Under the pieces are notes generated by a model. That model had not been told where the DNA came from, did no database searches, and saw nothing but the letters and a program-made list of their open reading frames with translations. The translations under genes were made by a program, and so were the position numbers. Shown piece after piece: positions 8,152-16,079 of a stretch of 37,065 nt of DNA (within the stretch, counting starts at the first letter, position 1; each line of letters begins with the position of its first letter). Source of the DNA: Onstottus_A sp036505875 (GTDB taxonomy: Bacteria > Acidobacteriota > Blastocatellia > UBA7656); assembly GCA_036505875.1 (NCBI GenBank), contig DASXSR010000263.1:1-37065 (forward strand), read 5' to 3'.

Positions 8152-8337
8152 TTATTCTTCTTCCTTTATCTCGACGGCGATGCGCCCGCGATAGAATCCA
8201 CACTTTGGGCACACGTGATGAGGCTGGCGAGGCTCTCCGCAATTCGGACAATTTCCAAGCGCGGACGGGACGAGACGATCGTGCGCGCGGCGCTTGCCGG
8301 TCCTCGATTTTGAATGCTTACGTTTAGGATTTGGCAT
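8152..8337 (-). CDS. rpmF: 50S ribosomal protein L32
   Basis: The 61-residue basic protein starts MPNPKRKHSKSRTGKRRAHD, as L32 does. It has a zinc ribbon formed by Cys30, Cys33, Cys43 and Cys46 (CPNC and CPKC), so this is the zinc-binding form. GGGGAG lies 8 bases before the ATG. It stands 16 bases after yceD, a nearly universal pair in bacteria, which confirms the assignment. Confidence 0.97.
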   Translation of the reverse strand: MPNPKRKHSKSRTGKRRAHDRLVPSALGNCPNCGEPRQPHHVCPKCGFYRGRIAVEIKEEE

Positions 8338-8353
8338 TACATACTCCCCATTA

Positions 8354-8875
8354 TCAACTCAGTCTAGATTTCAATTCATCAAGCGCCGCCCAACGCTGGT
8401 CGACTTGCCGCGTTGCGCAAGAGCACTGGCCCTCGTTCAGATTCGCTCCGCACCCGGGGCAGAGTCCTCGACACCGATCGCTGCACAATCGGGCCATCGG
8501 CAGCGCAAGCTCTATCTGCTCGCGGGCGAGATCGTCGACGTTGATTACATCGCACCGATAGAAGCCTATCGAAAGATCCTGTTCGCCCAACTCCCTTTCC
8601 TCTCCGCTTTGGAGAGGCGGAACATAGAGCAACTCAAAAGACTGCTCGATGGGAACCGCCACCGGCGCAAGGCACCGGTCGCACTCGAATTCCACCTCCG
8701 CGATCACGCCGCCTATCAACTCGACCTTCTCGGCGGCGCGAGTCGCGCGCAGATTAACCTCGCACTGCCCGATCAGATGGCCTTCTCCGCCTAACAGTCT
8801 CGGTTCCCCTTCCGGGTAGAGATGATGGACATCGAGTCCCTCATCCTCACCAATCTGAGATACAACGATGTTCAT
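8354..8875 (-). CDS. yceD: YceD family protein (DUF177), 23S rRNA accumulation factor
   Basis: The 173-residue protein belongs to the DUF177/YceD family, whose E. coli member is needed for normal 23S rRNA levels. It has the conserved CDRCLAPV motif in the middle. The C-terminal pattern LCSDRCRGLCPGCGANLNEGQCSC is typical of the zinc-type members. It ends with the family-like RWAALDELKS. It is the first gene of the block and its position before rpmF supports the call. The promoter at 8938-8965 would give a leader of about 55 bases. A purine stretch (AGGAAGG) lies rather far, about 13 bases, from the ATG. Confidence 0.9.
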   Translation of the reverse strand: MNIVVSQIGEDEGLDVHHLYPEGEPRLLGGEGHLIGQCEVNLRATRAAEKVELIGGVIAEVEFECDRCLAPVAVPIEQSFELLYVPPLQSGEERELGEQDLSIGFYRCDVINVDDLAREQIELALPMARLCSDRCRGLCPGCGANLNEGQCSCATRQVDQRWAALDELKSRLS

Positions 8876-8937
8876 CCGCGAATCTGGATCCTTCCTGCCA
8901 TCATCACAGAAAAATCCGTTCGTCGCAAAAGAAGTTC

Positions 8938-8965
8938 ATTATATGTTTGAGGACTGTGTTGTCAA
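8938..8965 (-). promoter_or_regulatory. Consensus sigma70-type promoter for the yceD-rpmF-plsX-fab block
   Basis: On the minus strand TTGACA (8965-8960) and TATAAT (8943-8938) are both perfect consensus hexamers with a 16-base spacer. Transcription would begin near 8931 and run into yceD (ATG at 8875). It is the only clear promoter found for the whole minus-strand block down to fabF. Confidence 0.85.
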
Positions 8966-9050
8966 CCACCGCGAGTTTGTCCCCGTCAAGGACTCAACTC
9001 TTTGTAAACATTTTGAAACTTTATGGTTACTCAAGCGTGCTAACTCTGGG

Positions 9051-9056
9051 TATAAT
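9051..9056 (+). promoter_or_regulatory. Possible -10 element for the ECF sigma factor operon
   Basis: TATAAT stands 42 bases before the sigma factor ATG. The best -35 partner (TTACTC at 9027-9032, 18-base spacer) is poor, so the promoter may depend on an activator or on another sigma factor. It shares the 222-base divergent region 8876-9097 with the yceD promoter. Confidence 0.4.
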
Positions 9057-9097
9057 TATGGAGTAGCGAGACCCCTAAAGAGGAAGACACGGGCCGA

Positions 9098-9727
9098 ATG
9101 GCAGCAGTCACTCACCAGGCGCAAGCGATTGAACTGAGCGGCAGTCGGTCGGCAGATGCGGCAAGCGATCACGATTTGCTGGCTGCGATTCGCGACGGTG
9201 ACGAGGTCGCGTTTCAGGAGATAGTGCGCCGCTACCGGAACCCTATTACCAACTTCGTCTACCGTATGCTGGACGATTACGACAGGTCCGTGGAGTTGGC
9301 ACAGGAAACCTTCATACGAGTGTACACAAGCGCGTCGCGCTACCAGGCGAACTACAGCTTCTCGACCTACATTTATCGTATCGCGACCAACCTGGCGATC
9401 AGCGAGCTTCGAAAGCGCAAGCGCCGGAAAGTGGTGTCGCTGTTTTCGCCCTTCACGAATGACGACGGCGATCCAGTCGAGCTTGATCCGCCTGATTTGA
9501 ATATGCTTCAGGACGAGACGTTGATCGCCAATGAGCGCCGCAAGGCCGTCGCCCGCGCGATCACATCGTTGCCCCAAAAGTATCGAGCTGCCATCGTTCT
9601 GCGCGACGTTGAGGGATTGAGCTACGACCAGATAGCTCACACGCTGAGTTTGTCCGAGGGAACTGTGAAGTCACGAATCAACCGCGCGCGAAATCTCCTG
9701 AAGGAGAAGTTGAGCGCGTATATCTAA
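9098..9727 (+). CDS. ECF-type RNA polymerase sigma factor (RpoE-like)
   Basis: The 209-residue protein has sigma region 2 at about residues 35-100 (FQEIVRRYRNPITNFVYRMLDDYDRSVELAQETFIRVY, then FSTYIYRIATNLAISELRKRKRRK). Region 4 is at about 145-205 (AITSLPQKYRAAIVLRDVEGLSYDQIAHTLSLSEGTVKSRINRARNLLKEKL). There is no region 1.2 or 3, as expected of group 4 factors. An N-terminal extension of about 25 residues is unremarkable. AGAGGAAG (9079-9086) serves as ribosome binding site. The anti-sigma gene begins 13 bases after the stop, so the pair is probably autoregulated, as is usual for ECF operons. Confidence 0.93.
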   Translation: MAAVTHQAQAIELSGSRSADAASDHDLLAAIRDGDEVAFQEIVRRYRNPITNFVYRMLDDYDRSVELAQETFIRVYTSASRYQANYSFSTYIYRIATNLAISELRKRKRRKVVSLFSPFTNDDGDPVELDPPDLNMLQDETLIANERRKAVARAITSLPQKYRAAIVLRDVEGLSYDQIAHTLSLSEGTVKSRINRARNLLKEKLSAYI

Positions 9728-9740
9728 ACGCAGGTGAACC

Positions 9741-10412
9741 ATGAATAGCTGTAGGGAAGTAAGAAAACTCATTGACCAGTCGGAGAAACCGGACCTGCTC
9801 GCGTTCGACGTAACCGAACACATTGAACGCTGCAGCGATTGTGAGCGCTTCTCGAGCGAGCGAGCCGGATTGAGGAAGCTGCTGGCGTCGCCCGTCCGCG
9901 TGAGCGCGCCGGTGAACTTCGATGCAGCCCTGAACGCGCGTCTGGCTGAGGTCAAGGCACGACGCTCGTTGTGGTGGCTCAGCGCACCGGGCTACCTGAG
10001 ACTCGGCGCAGCAACGGCCGGCGTTGTGGTTATGTTATTCGCAGCCCATTATATCGGGTTGTTTTCAAAACCATCGGAGCCCGCGTCGCAAACCGGAGCG
10101 ATAGCAACCGGTCCGCAGCCGCCTGCCCCTAAAGCAGCCCAAAAGCGCGATATGGTCCCTTCCACGAACGAGCGAGGAGATAATTCGAGCGCCCCGCCGG
10201 AGAAGAGAATAAGGCGACGTGAGGTCGCACTCGGCAAGAGAATCGCGCCTCCCGCTGTTCTCGCGACCGATGATGGCGGGGTTGTGATCGTGCGCGGGCA
10301 AAATGGCGAAATGGACATTCAGATGCCGACCGTGAGCGTCGGAGCGCAACCACTGCTACTTGTAGGCGCCGGCCGCCGCGTCACGCCGAGCGGCGGGAGG
10401 ACTTCATTTTAG
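9741..10412 (+). CDS. Zinc-type anti-sigma factor with one membrane segment
   Basis: The 223-residue protein starts MNSCREVRKLI and has the ZAS motif H-x3-C-x2-C in HIERCSDC (residues about 28-35). This is the cytoplasmic domain that holds ECF sigma factors inactive. A membrane segment follows at about 94-113 (LGAATAGVVVMLFAAHYIGLF). The outside part is about 110 residues, rich in Pro, Ala and basic residues, and ends in an Arg/Gly-rich tail (GAGRRVTPSGGRTSF). It lies between the sigma factor and an HtrA-like protein, which suggests signal transfer across the membrane. Confidence 0.85.
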   Translation: MNSCREVRKLIDQSEKPDLLAFDVTEHIERCSDCERFSSERAGLRKLLASPVRVSAPVNFDAALNARLAEVKARRSLWWLSAPGYLRLGAATAGVVVMLFAAHYIGLFSKPSEPASQTGAIATGPQPPAPKAAQKRDMVPSTNERGDNSSAPPEKRIRRREVALGKRIAPPAVLATDDGGVVIVRGQNGEMDIQMPTVSVGAQPLLLVGAGRRVTPSGGRTSF

Positions 10413-10428
10413 CGAGACAGGGTTTTCA

Positions 10429-12015
10429 ATGATTAGAAGTGCAATAGCAATCATAACTTTGACCTTAGCTTCAAGCGCGTTGGCACAGACGCCACGGCCT
10501 GAACCGAATGTACTCTGCGTATCGGTTGTTCACGCAATCGATCTTCAGCGAATGGTCGAGATTATGCGCCAGCGCCAAAACCTTAGGGTCGGCGTCGCTG
10601 GAGCTGCGCCGCGTTACGTTTATAACGTAACGACAGGACTAGTCATCGACGACGAGGGCCATGTGGTGACAAGGCTCTCGAACCTGGACCCGCAAGACAG
10701 TGAGCACCAGCTTACGATCACAACCACCGCCGGAACTACTCTCGCAGCAAAGTTGATCGGCGTCGATCTCGCGACCGGGTTCGCGGTGCTCGACGTGGCA
10801 TCGCTAAAACACGCGATGCCAAAGATCGCAGCTGCCGGCAGACTCGCAAACGGCTCGACGGTGAAAATATTGAGCAGTGATGTCGTTCCCAAATCGGTAA
10901 CGAATAAAGTTTACTTGTCGACCTCTATAAACGTCTCGCAAGGGCGGGTCGTTGCCGACAGCATCTACTCGAGGGCGCGCGGCGCACTGACGATGCTTTC
11001 AGACGGCTTCTTGGCCCGAAGCGACGGCAGCGTCGTCGTTACGCCTGAAGACCAGCTCGTGGGAATAGCTCAATATGCAGGATTCGGGCGAGCCTACCTC
11101 TTTCCGATCGACTTCATTCGAGACACAATCGCCAAACGCGTGATCGAGAAAAACGGCAACGTGCCGGCCGGTTGGCTCGGGGTCAAAGGCGAGAACGTCG
11201 CCCTGCTCTCCGATCCTGACGCAGCAGCATTGGGCCTTCAACGGAAGGCAGGCGTGATCGTAAGCGAGGTGACTCCCGAAACTGGGGCGGCTCTCGCCGG
11301 CATCAAGGCGAGCGACATAATCATCGGCGTGGACGATTTTGATATTGCGGGAACAGCCGATCTCAAGGCGCTGCTGTCGTCGTTGCCCGCCGGACGAACC
11401 GTGACGCTGCGAGCGGTTAGAGATCGCACGCCCCTAGAGATCAAAGCTACGTTGGGTCCGCGGCCATCCGGCGAGACCGGTTCGTTGCTTCCCTTCGACC
11501 AGGCAGCCCAGCGCGATGAACTCAATGCGCGGCTCGAGGAGCTGCGGGCTCGATACCGCAGCTACCAGCAGAGTCCGCCTTCAAGAGAAAGAAGCGAAGC
11601 GCTGCGCGAATTAGATCTCGAACTCAGGCAAGTCTTCGAGAGCATTCGAGCGCTCGGACCCGTGCATCCGAATCCTTACCCGTCATCTGCTGGTCCGTAT
11701 CCACTCGCCGACTTTAATGCTGGAACGCCCGTCCCAGACGAGCGATTTGAGGCCGGATTCTCGGCGCGCGAGCTCACACCTCAACTCGCGGCAGCGTTTC
11801 AGACCAATAGCGGCGTTTTGGTATCAGAAGTTGCCAGGAATAGCGCTGCCGATCGCGCGGGGCTCAAAACCGGCGATGTTATCGTAGGCGCACAAGACCA
11901 GACGCTTACCACCCCAGCTCAGCTTCAGTCGTTTCTAGCGGCGCACCGCGGTGTGGTGATCCTGAAAGTAATTCGCCGCGAGACTAATACGTTTATAAGT
12001 CTCAATCTTCAGTAA
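10429..12015 (+). CDS. HtrA-like secreted protein with two PDZ domains and no recognisable catalytic triad
   Basis: The 528-residue protein begins with a signal peptide (residues 1-20, cut after SSALAQ). Residues about 65-240 follow the HtrA trypsin-like fold: GLVIDDEGHVVT, LIGVDLATGFAVLDV and AYLFPIDFIRDTI match family landmarks. Where HtrA has the catalytic His (TNxHVV) this protein has TRLSNL. The Asp site (DxxTDLAVL) reads DLATGFAVL. The GNSGGP serine loop is replaced by LSDGFLARSDGS. PDZ1 lies at about 247-343, a charged probably helical linker at 360-410, and PDZ2 at about 443-525. It follows the anti-sigma gene by 16 bases. I infer a periplasmic sensor or chaperone rather than a protease. 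Confidence 0.8.
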   Translation: MIRSAIAIITLTLASSALAQTPRPEPNVLCVSVVHAIDLQRMVEIMRQRQNLRVGVAGAAPRYVYNVTTGLVIDDEGHVVTRLSNLDPQDSEHQLTITTTAGTTLAAKLIGVDLATGFAVLDVASLKHAMPKIAAAGRLANGSTVKILSSDVVPKSVTNKVYLSTSINVSQGRVVADSIYSRARGALTMLSDGFLARSDGSVVVTPEDQLVGIAQYAGFGRAYLFPIDFIRDTIAKRVIEKNGNVPAGWLGVKGENVALLSDPDAAALGLQRKAGVIVSEVTPETGAALAGIKASDIIIGVDDFDIAGTADLKALLSSLPAGRTVTLRAVRDRTPLEIKATLGPRPSGETGSLLPFDQAAQRDELNARLEELRARYRSYQQSPPSRERSEALRELDLELRQVFESIRALGPVHPNPYPSSAGPYPLADFNAGTPVPDERFEAGFSARELTPQLAAAFQTNSGVLVSEVARNSAADRAGLKTGDVIVGAQDQTLTTPAQLQSFLAAHRGVVILKVIRRETNTFISLNLQ

Positions 12016-12151
12016 AAGGGCAACAGATAGAAGATTGAGAATAGAGGATAGAGGATAGAGGGATAGAGAACCGAAGATCGCGATAGCTAACATCCTCTAT
12101 CCTCCATCCTTCATCATCCATCCTCGATTCTCGAACTTGCTTTGCCCTTTT
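12014..12151. repeat. ATAGAGG-type imperfect palindrome between the ECF operon and the glycosyltransferase (family E)
   Basis: The element begins with AAAAGGGCAA (12014-12023, overlapping the stop codon of the PDZ gene) and ends with its reverse complement TTGCCCTTTT (12142-12151). Inside, tandem GAGGATA units (about 12040-12068) face TATCCTC/CATCCTC units (about 12090-12128). The plus-strand transcript ends in a stem followed by CCCUUUU, so it may act as a weak terminator for the sigma operon. No gene lies in 12016-12179. Confidence 0.75.
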
Positions 12152-12179
12152 GCCTTGGCTGTGATACTTACGTTCATTC

Positions 12180-13856
12180 GTGAATATTTCGCTCACTCGC
12201 GCACAGTGGACGCTGATCCTCGCTTTGACCCTTGCCTTGGCGCCTTACTTCCTTCGTCTCGGCGCTTCCTCGTTGTGGGATAGTAACGAAGCGTTTTACG
12301 CCGAGACGCCCCGTGAAATGATTGCATCCGGCGACTACGTCAATCCCACTTTCAGCTATCGTCCACGCCTCAACAAGCCGCCTCTCAGCTACTGGATCGT
12401 GGTCCCGTTCTATAAGCTCTTCGGAGTATCGGAGACTGTCGAGCGGTTGCCGATAGCACTCGCAGCGATGGTGATGATTGCCGCGGCGTTTGGATTGGGT
12501 CGGCTTCTCTTCTCGTTGGATGCGGGTCTGTTTGCCGCCTTGGGTCTGGCTATAGCTATAAGGTTCGTGATGTTTTCGAGGCGGATAATGATTGATCTTT
12601 ATCTGGCGACGTTCATGTCGCTTGCGCTCTTGATGTTAGTGCTTGCACAGAGGCAGCCCGAGCGACGACGGCTCTTTCTGATCCTGATGTATGCGTTCAC
12701 AGGTCTTGCTGTAATAACCAAAGGCCCAGTTGCGGCAGTCTTGATGGCGATAGTGCTCGTGACCTACATCGCGCTCTATCGCCGGCTCAGGGTTCGGGAG
12801 CTGATGCTTCCGGCTGGCCTCATCATCATCGTGGCTGTCGTATTGCCATGGTACGTCGTGATCTATTTCCAACATGGCTGGGGCTATATTGAGACGTTTT
12901 TACTCAGCGACAACGTGTCGCGATATGCGCAACAGGTTTTCGGTCCGCGACGTGGAGCTTGGTTTTATCTGCCGGTGATCATAGGAGATTTCTTTCCGTG
13001 GTCGCTTTTCCTGGTTCCGCTGGGATGGGTTGCGGCACAGCGGTTGTGGTGCCTCCTACGGGGTAGAAGTCGCGAGCAGACCGAAAGCGAGGTTACCGGC
13101 CTGCTGGCAATATGGATAGCGGTGATCGTGCTGTTCTTTTCTTTGTCTAAGAGCAAAGAGGACTTGTATATATTGCCGGTTTATCCTGCTGCTGCTGCGA
13201 TTGTTGGGGGTTGGTTTGCCAGGGGCGTTGCCGAAAAGGAGGGACTACTGCGCCGCGCAACAGTCGTGATGGCAGCCGCCCTGGGCGCGGTTGGAGTCGC
13301 GAGCTTGTATTTCTCTTATCGCTTCAGTCAAGCTTACGACATTTCGGGCGTCAATTTGATCGCTTGGGTGGCTATTATCGGAGGGCTGTGTGCTCTCGGC
13401 GCAGGAGCCTTCAAAAGGATACGCACGGCCATCGTGATATCGGCGCTGACGATGATCGCCTCCAACTACGTCTTCGTGTTGGTCACGCTGCCGGACTTTG
13501 AGCGCTACAAGCCAGTTACTCGGGTTTGTGAGCTGATTTCTTCGGAGGCCCGGCCTGATGCGTTGGTCGGTTATTACAAGGCGGCTTATCCGAGCATGGC
13601 CTTCTATCTCAAGAGACCCATTTTCGAATACAAGGAGCAGAAAGACCTCGAAAACACGTTCGCTTCAGGGAAGGAAGTGTTCTGCTTGATGGCTGAAAGC
13701 GATTACGAAACATTAAAAGAACAGCTTCCCCCGACGGTGCGGGTGCTTGCGAGCTATCCGATATTTAAAGTAAAGTTAAAACGCATTCTTGATCGAGTCG
13801 AGCCTCCTCAAGTGGTGCTGATCTCCAACAAAGGCGGAACGAACGGCGCACAATGA
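12180..13856 (+). CDS. PMT/ArnT-like glycosyltransferase, integral membrane
   Basis: The 558-residue protein has many membrane segments and the signature of the ArnT/PMT-2 group near the N-terminus: LWDSNEAFYAETPREMIASGDYVNPTFSYRPRLNKPPLSYW, with Asp34 and Glu37 as the expected acidic catalytic pair. Such enzymes use polyprenyl-phosphate sugars to modify lipid A, other glycans or proteins outside the inner membrane. Helices run to about residue 430, then a soluble tail follows. The start is GTG at 12180 with no clear ribosome binding site; the leader is the family E repeat. The stop overlaps the next gene by four bases (ATGA), so the two are coupled. The acceptor cannot be told. Confidence 0.85.
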   Translation: MNISLTRAQWTLILALTLALAPYFLRLGASSLWDSNEAFYAETPREMIASGDYVNPTFSYRPRLNKPPLSYWIVVPFYKLFGVSETVERLPIALAAMVMIAAAFGLGRLLFSLDAGLFAALGLAIAIRFVMFSRRIMIDLYLATFMSLALLMLVLAQRQPERRRLFLILMYAFTGLAVITKGPVAAVLMAIVLVTYIALYRRLRVRELMLPAGLIIIVAVVLPWYVVIYFQHGWGYIETFLLSDNVSRYAQQVFGPRRGAWFYLPVIIGDFFPWSLFLVPLGWVAAQRLWCLLRGRSREQTESEVTGLLAIWIAVIVLFFSLSKSKEDLYILPVYPAAAAIVGGWFARGVAEKEGLLRRATVVMAAALGAVGVASLYFSYRFSQAYDISGVNLIAWVAIIGGLCALGAGAFKRIRTAIVISALTMIASNYVFVLVTLPDFERYKPVTRVCELISSEARPDALVGYYKAAYPSMAFYLKRPIFEYKEQKDLENTFASGKEVFCLMAESDYETLKEQLPPTVRVLASYPIFKVKLKRILDRVEPPQVVLISNKGGTNGAQ

Positions 13857-14887
13857 GAAAGAGCGTCCTGCTGCTTCTAAAGATCGTCTTCAGCGTCGGA
13901 ATTCTGGTTTACATATTCACCAGAGTCGTGCGAATAGGCGATCTGTGGGCCAACCTGAAAGAGGTCGATGTTTCTTACATGGTCGCAGCAATCGTCGTCT
14001 ATCTTTTGGTTCAAACGGTCAGTGCCTATCGCTGGTACCTTTTGCTGAAGCCGCTCGACATCCGGATGAGCTTTCGCAGAACTCTGGCGCTTTATTATCT
14101 GGGAATGTATTTCAACTTTTTCCTGCCGTCCGCGATTGGAGGAGATGTCGTTAAGGTCTACTATCTCAACAAGGAGACTCGCAGACTGAGCGCGTCCACT
14201 GCGTCTGTATTTGTTGACCGAGACATCGGCATGGCCGGGCTGCTGTTGGCAGCAACGGCAGTTGCCGCTTACGGACGAACGCGAATCCCGCCGGAGAATG
14301 GGGTGCTGCTGGCCCCGGTATTTGCCCTTATCGGGATCATTTTCGTGGCGGCAAACCTCGCTCTGTTTTATCGGCCAACATACAATCTGCTTCATCGGAC
14401 ATTGAGCTTGTTCAGGATGAACAAGGCCGACGAGAAAGTAGAACGGCTCTTTGGTTCTGTTAATTCATATCGAGGCAAGTGGCGCTTGATGGCGGTGACA
14501 CTGCTGATCTCGCTCGGAGTGCAAATTGGATGCGCGGTTGTGAACATGCTTGCAGCAACCTCGATTGGCCTGCGCACGCAGCACGGCTGGATAGATTACA
14601 TGGTTTTTATCCCTGCGATCGGGTTAACTGGGATGATCCCTCTATCGGTGAATGGCGCGGGCTGGCGCGAGGCCTCTTACATCCTGCTCTTTCAGTCGGT
14701 CGGCGCGGAAGCTCACCAGGCGGCGACGCTAGCGTTGTTGTGGTTGTGCGTAATTGTATTGACGAGCTTGCCGGGTGGAGTAGTTTATATTATGCGCGGG
14801 GCGGGAAAGAGCGCGCCGATGACCGATGGCTCGATGCTCCCGGAGAGTCGTGCGCTGCCGGACGAAAAACCAATGTCAACCATATGA
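13853..14887 (+). CDS. YbhN/UPF0104-type flippase-like membrane protein
   Basis: This 344-residue protein belongs to the lysylphosphatidylglycerol synthase transmembrane-region family. It has about eight hydrophobic segments. Typical motifs are AYRWYLLLKPL, YYLGMYFNFFLPSAIGGDVVKVYYL, ASVFVDRDIGM and MIPLSVNGAGWREASYILLF. Members lacking the synthase domain, like this one, often sit beside glycosyltransferases and are thought to move lipid-linked intermediates. The ATG overlaps the stop of the PMT-like gene, which suggests a joint task in making or exporting a glycolipid. The substrate is unknown. Confidence 0.85.
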   Translation: MRKSVLLLLKIVFSVGILVYIFTRVVRIGDLWANLKEVDVSYMVAAIVVYLLVQTVSAYRWYLLLKPLDIRMSFRRTLALYYLGMYFNFFLPSAIGGDVVKVYYLNKETRRLSASTASVFVDRDIGMAGLLLAATAVAAYGRTRIPPENGVLLAPVFALIGIIFVAANLALFYRPTYNLLHRTLSLFRMNKADEKVERLFGSVNSYRGKWRLMAVTLLISLGVQIGCAVVNMLAATSIGLRTQHGWIDYMVFIPAIGLTGMIPLSVNGAGWREASYILLFQSVGAEAHQAATLALLWLCVIVLTSLPGGVVYIMRGAGKSAPMTDGSMLPESRALPDEKPMSTI

Positions 14888-14927
14888 CGCAATCATAGCG
14901 AAGGCAAAGCACCAGGAAAGGGAAGCG

Positions 14928-15479
14928 ATGAAGTATACTCGTTTGATTGGGTTCTGTCTGATTGCGTTGTTGGCTCCGAGCATATCGTCAGGGCAGGAAC
15001 ACAAGAAAAAACCCAAGAAGCTCACAGAGAGGGAAGCAACCGAAGCCGATAGGCGCCCGACGATAGCCGGCTCGGGCGCCAGCTTTCAAATCGGTCCGAT
15101 TGCGAGCATCGGACAATTTACCGTTACACTTACTGACGGCAGCGGCAAGGTCGTTACGGGAACGTTCACTCCTGCCCAGGTCGAAGTCTTCGAAGCCGTG
15201 CTGTTAGCGGCAAAAGCGTTCGCGCTCACAGACGAAAAAGTCGGTTATGGTGCTCCGATCATCACGCGACTCATGGATCAGCATGAGTGGTCGCTCTTCG
15301 TCGATGTAGCCAAGGTAGGCAATACGAGCAAATTCTACGTATCATTAATCGCGCCCAACGGCAAGCTCACCGCGGAAGCCGGCGAGATAACGCGCGGCAG
15401 TAAGGAGCAGTCAGCGCTCCTTTTCGACATTGTTAAACAAGTTCAACAGGCGAGGATCATCTTTACGCCACAACGGTGA
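14928..15479 (+). CDS. Small secreted protein of unknown function
   Basis: From the ATG at 14928 (AGGAAAGG just upstream) the product has 183 residues. The N-terminus MKYTRLIGFCLIALLAPSISSGQ is a signal peptide. A lysine-rich stretch (EHKKKPKKLTEREATEADRR) follows, then a compact domain with many beta-strand-like segments (FQIGPIASIGQFTVTLTDGSGKVVTGTFT). The frame is open 34 codons further upstream, but that part overlaps the flippase-like gene and lacks a signal peptide. I do not recognise the family. It follows the two glycan genes by 40 bases and may be their envelope partner. Its stop is one base from the stop of the convergent response regulator. Confidence 0.75.
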   Translation: MKYTRLIGFCLIALLAPSISSGQEHKKKPKKLTEREATEADRRPTIAGSGASFQIGPIASIGQFTVTLTDGSGKVVTGTFTPAQVEVFEAVLLAAKAFALTDEKVGYGAPIITRLMDQHEWSLFVDVAKVGNTSKFYVSLIAPNGKLTAEAGEITRGSKEQSALLFDIVKQVQQARIIFTPQR

Positions 15480-15480
15480 G

Positions 15481-15897
15481 TCAGCCGTTTGCGGGTTGCG
15501 TCCGGCTGAATATCAGATTCTGCACTGTCTCAACAAAAGCCTCGAAGTCGAATGGCTTCGCCGCGGCGGCATCCGCTCCAGCTTCGATCGCCTCGCGCGC
15601 CGCTTCGCCTCCGAAGGCTGTTACCACAAGAATCGCTGTTCGGTCGAATAAACTCTGTAGTCGCATCTTCTTCAGCAAATCAATCCCATCCATTCCCGGC
15701 ATGTTGATATCAGTGATGATCAAGTCGGGCATCTGCGACATCGCGGCGGCGTAGGCGCTTTCGCCGTCCGGCGCCGAAGAAACCTCATAACCGCTCATAC
15801 GAAGGAGTTTCGCTAGTATCTCCCGCGAGTCTTCGTTGTCCTCGACAACCAGGATCTTCCCTCGTCCGGTCTTACGGGTTCCTTTCGGTCTCTTCAT
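15481..15897 (-). CDS. Single-domain response regulator (receiver only)
   Basis: The 138-residue protein is a lone receiver domain. It has the acidic pair in ILVVEDNEDS (Glu19, Asp20), the phospho-acceptor Asp63 in LIITDINMPGMDG, the Thr of LVVTAFGG and the Lys of AAAKPFDF. There is no DNA-binding or enzyme domain; the basic N-terminal tail MKRPKGTRKTGRGK is short. GGAGGA stands nine bases before the ATG. Such proteins pass phosphate between kinases and phosphotransfer proteins. No kinase is adjacent. The run 15898-16048 upstream holds no gene or clear promoter that I can see. Confidence 0.92.
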   Translation of the reverse strand: MKRPKGTRKTGRGKILVVEDNEDSREILAKLLRMSGYEVSSAPDGESAYAAAMSQMPDLIITDINMPGMDGIDLLKKMRLQSLFDRTAILVVTAFGGEAAREAIEAGADAAAAKPFDFEAFVETVQNLIFSRTQPANG

Positions 15898-16048
15898 CGC
15901 ACTTTTTCCTCCGCTCGTGTTTTCTAACCACTATCCATCGACGCGGCGAAAAACGGCGCAACCAGTGAGTCATTCGGTAGGACCCGATCTAGCTTCGCGC
16001 AACCAATAAGAAGATTATCACTGGCTCGACTCAGCCTCAAAAGGAAAA

Positions 16049-16076
16049 AGAGGGAGTCTTTGCAAAAACTCCCTCT
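16049..16076 (-). terminator. Intrinsic terminator reading on the minus strand
   Basis: AGAGGGAGT (16049-16057) and ACTCCCTCT (16068-16076) form a perfect 9-base stem with a 10-base loop. On the minus strand the stem is followed by TTTTTCCTTTT, the usual uridine run. It begins 3 bases after the stop of the reading frame 16080-16319. On the plus strand no T-run follows. Confidence 0.8.
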
Positions 16077-16079
16077 CCC

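Noticed and set aside
9056..9640. 194-residue minus-strand frame
   Set aside because: It is antisense to the sigma factor gene; the plus strand has full sigma region 2 and 4 motifs.
12014..12151. Short tandem units considered as a CRISPR array
   Set aside because: The units are mirrored, not direct repeats with unique spacers of equal length, and no cas gene is near.
16049..16076. Hairpin considered as a plus-strand terminator
   Set aside because: No T-run follows on the plus strand and no plus-strand gene ends nearby; the T-run is on the minus strand.
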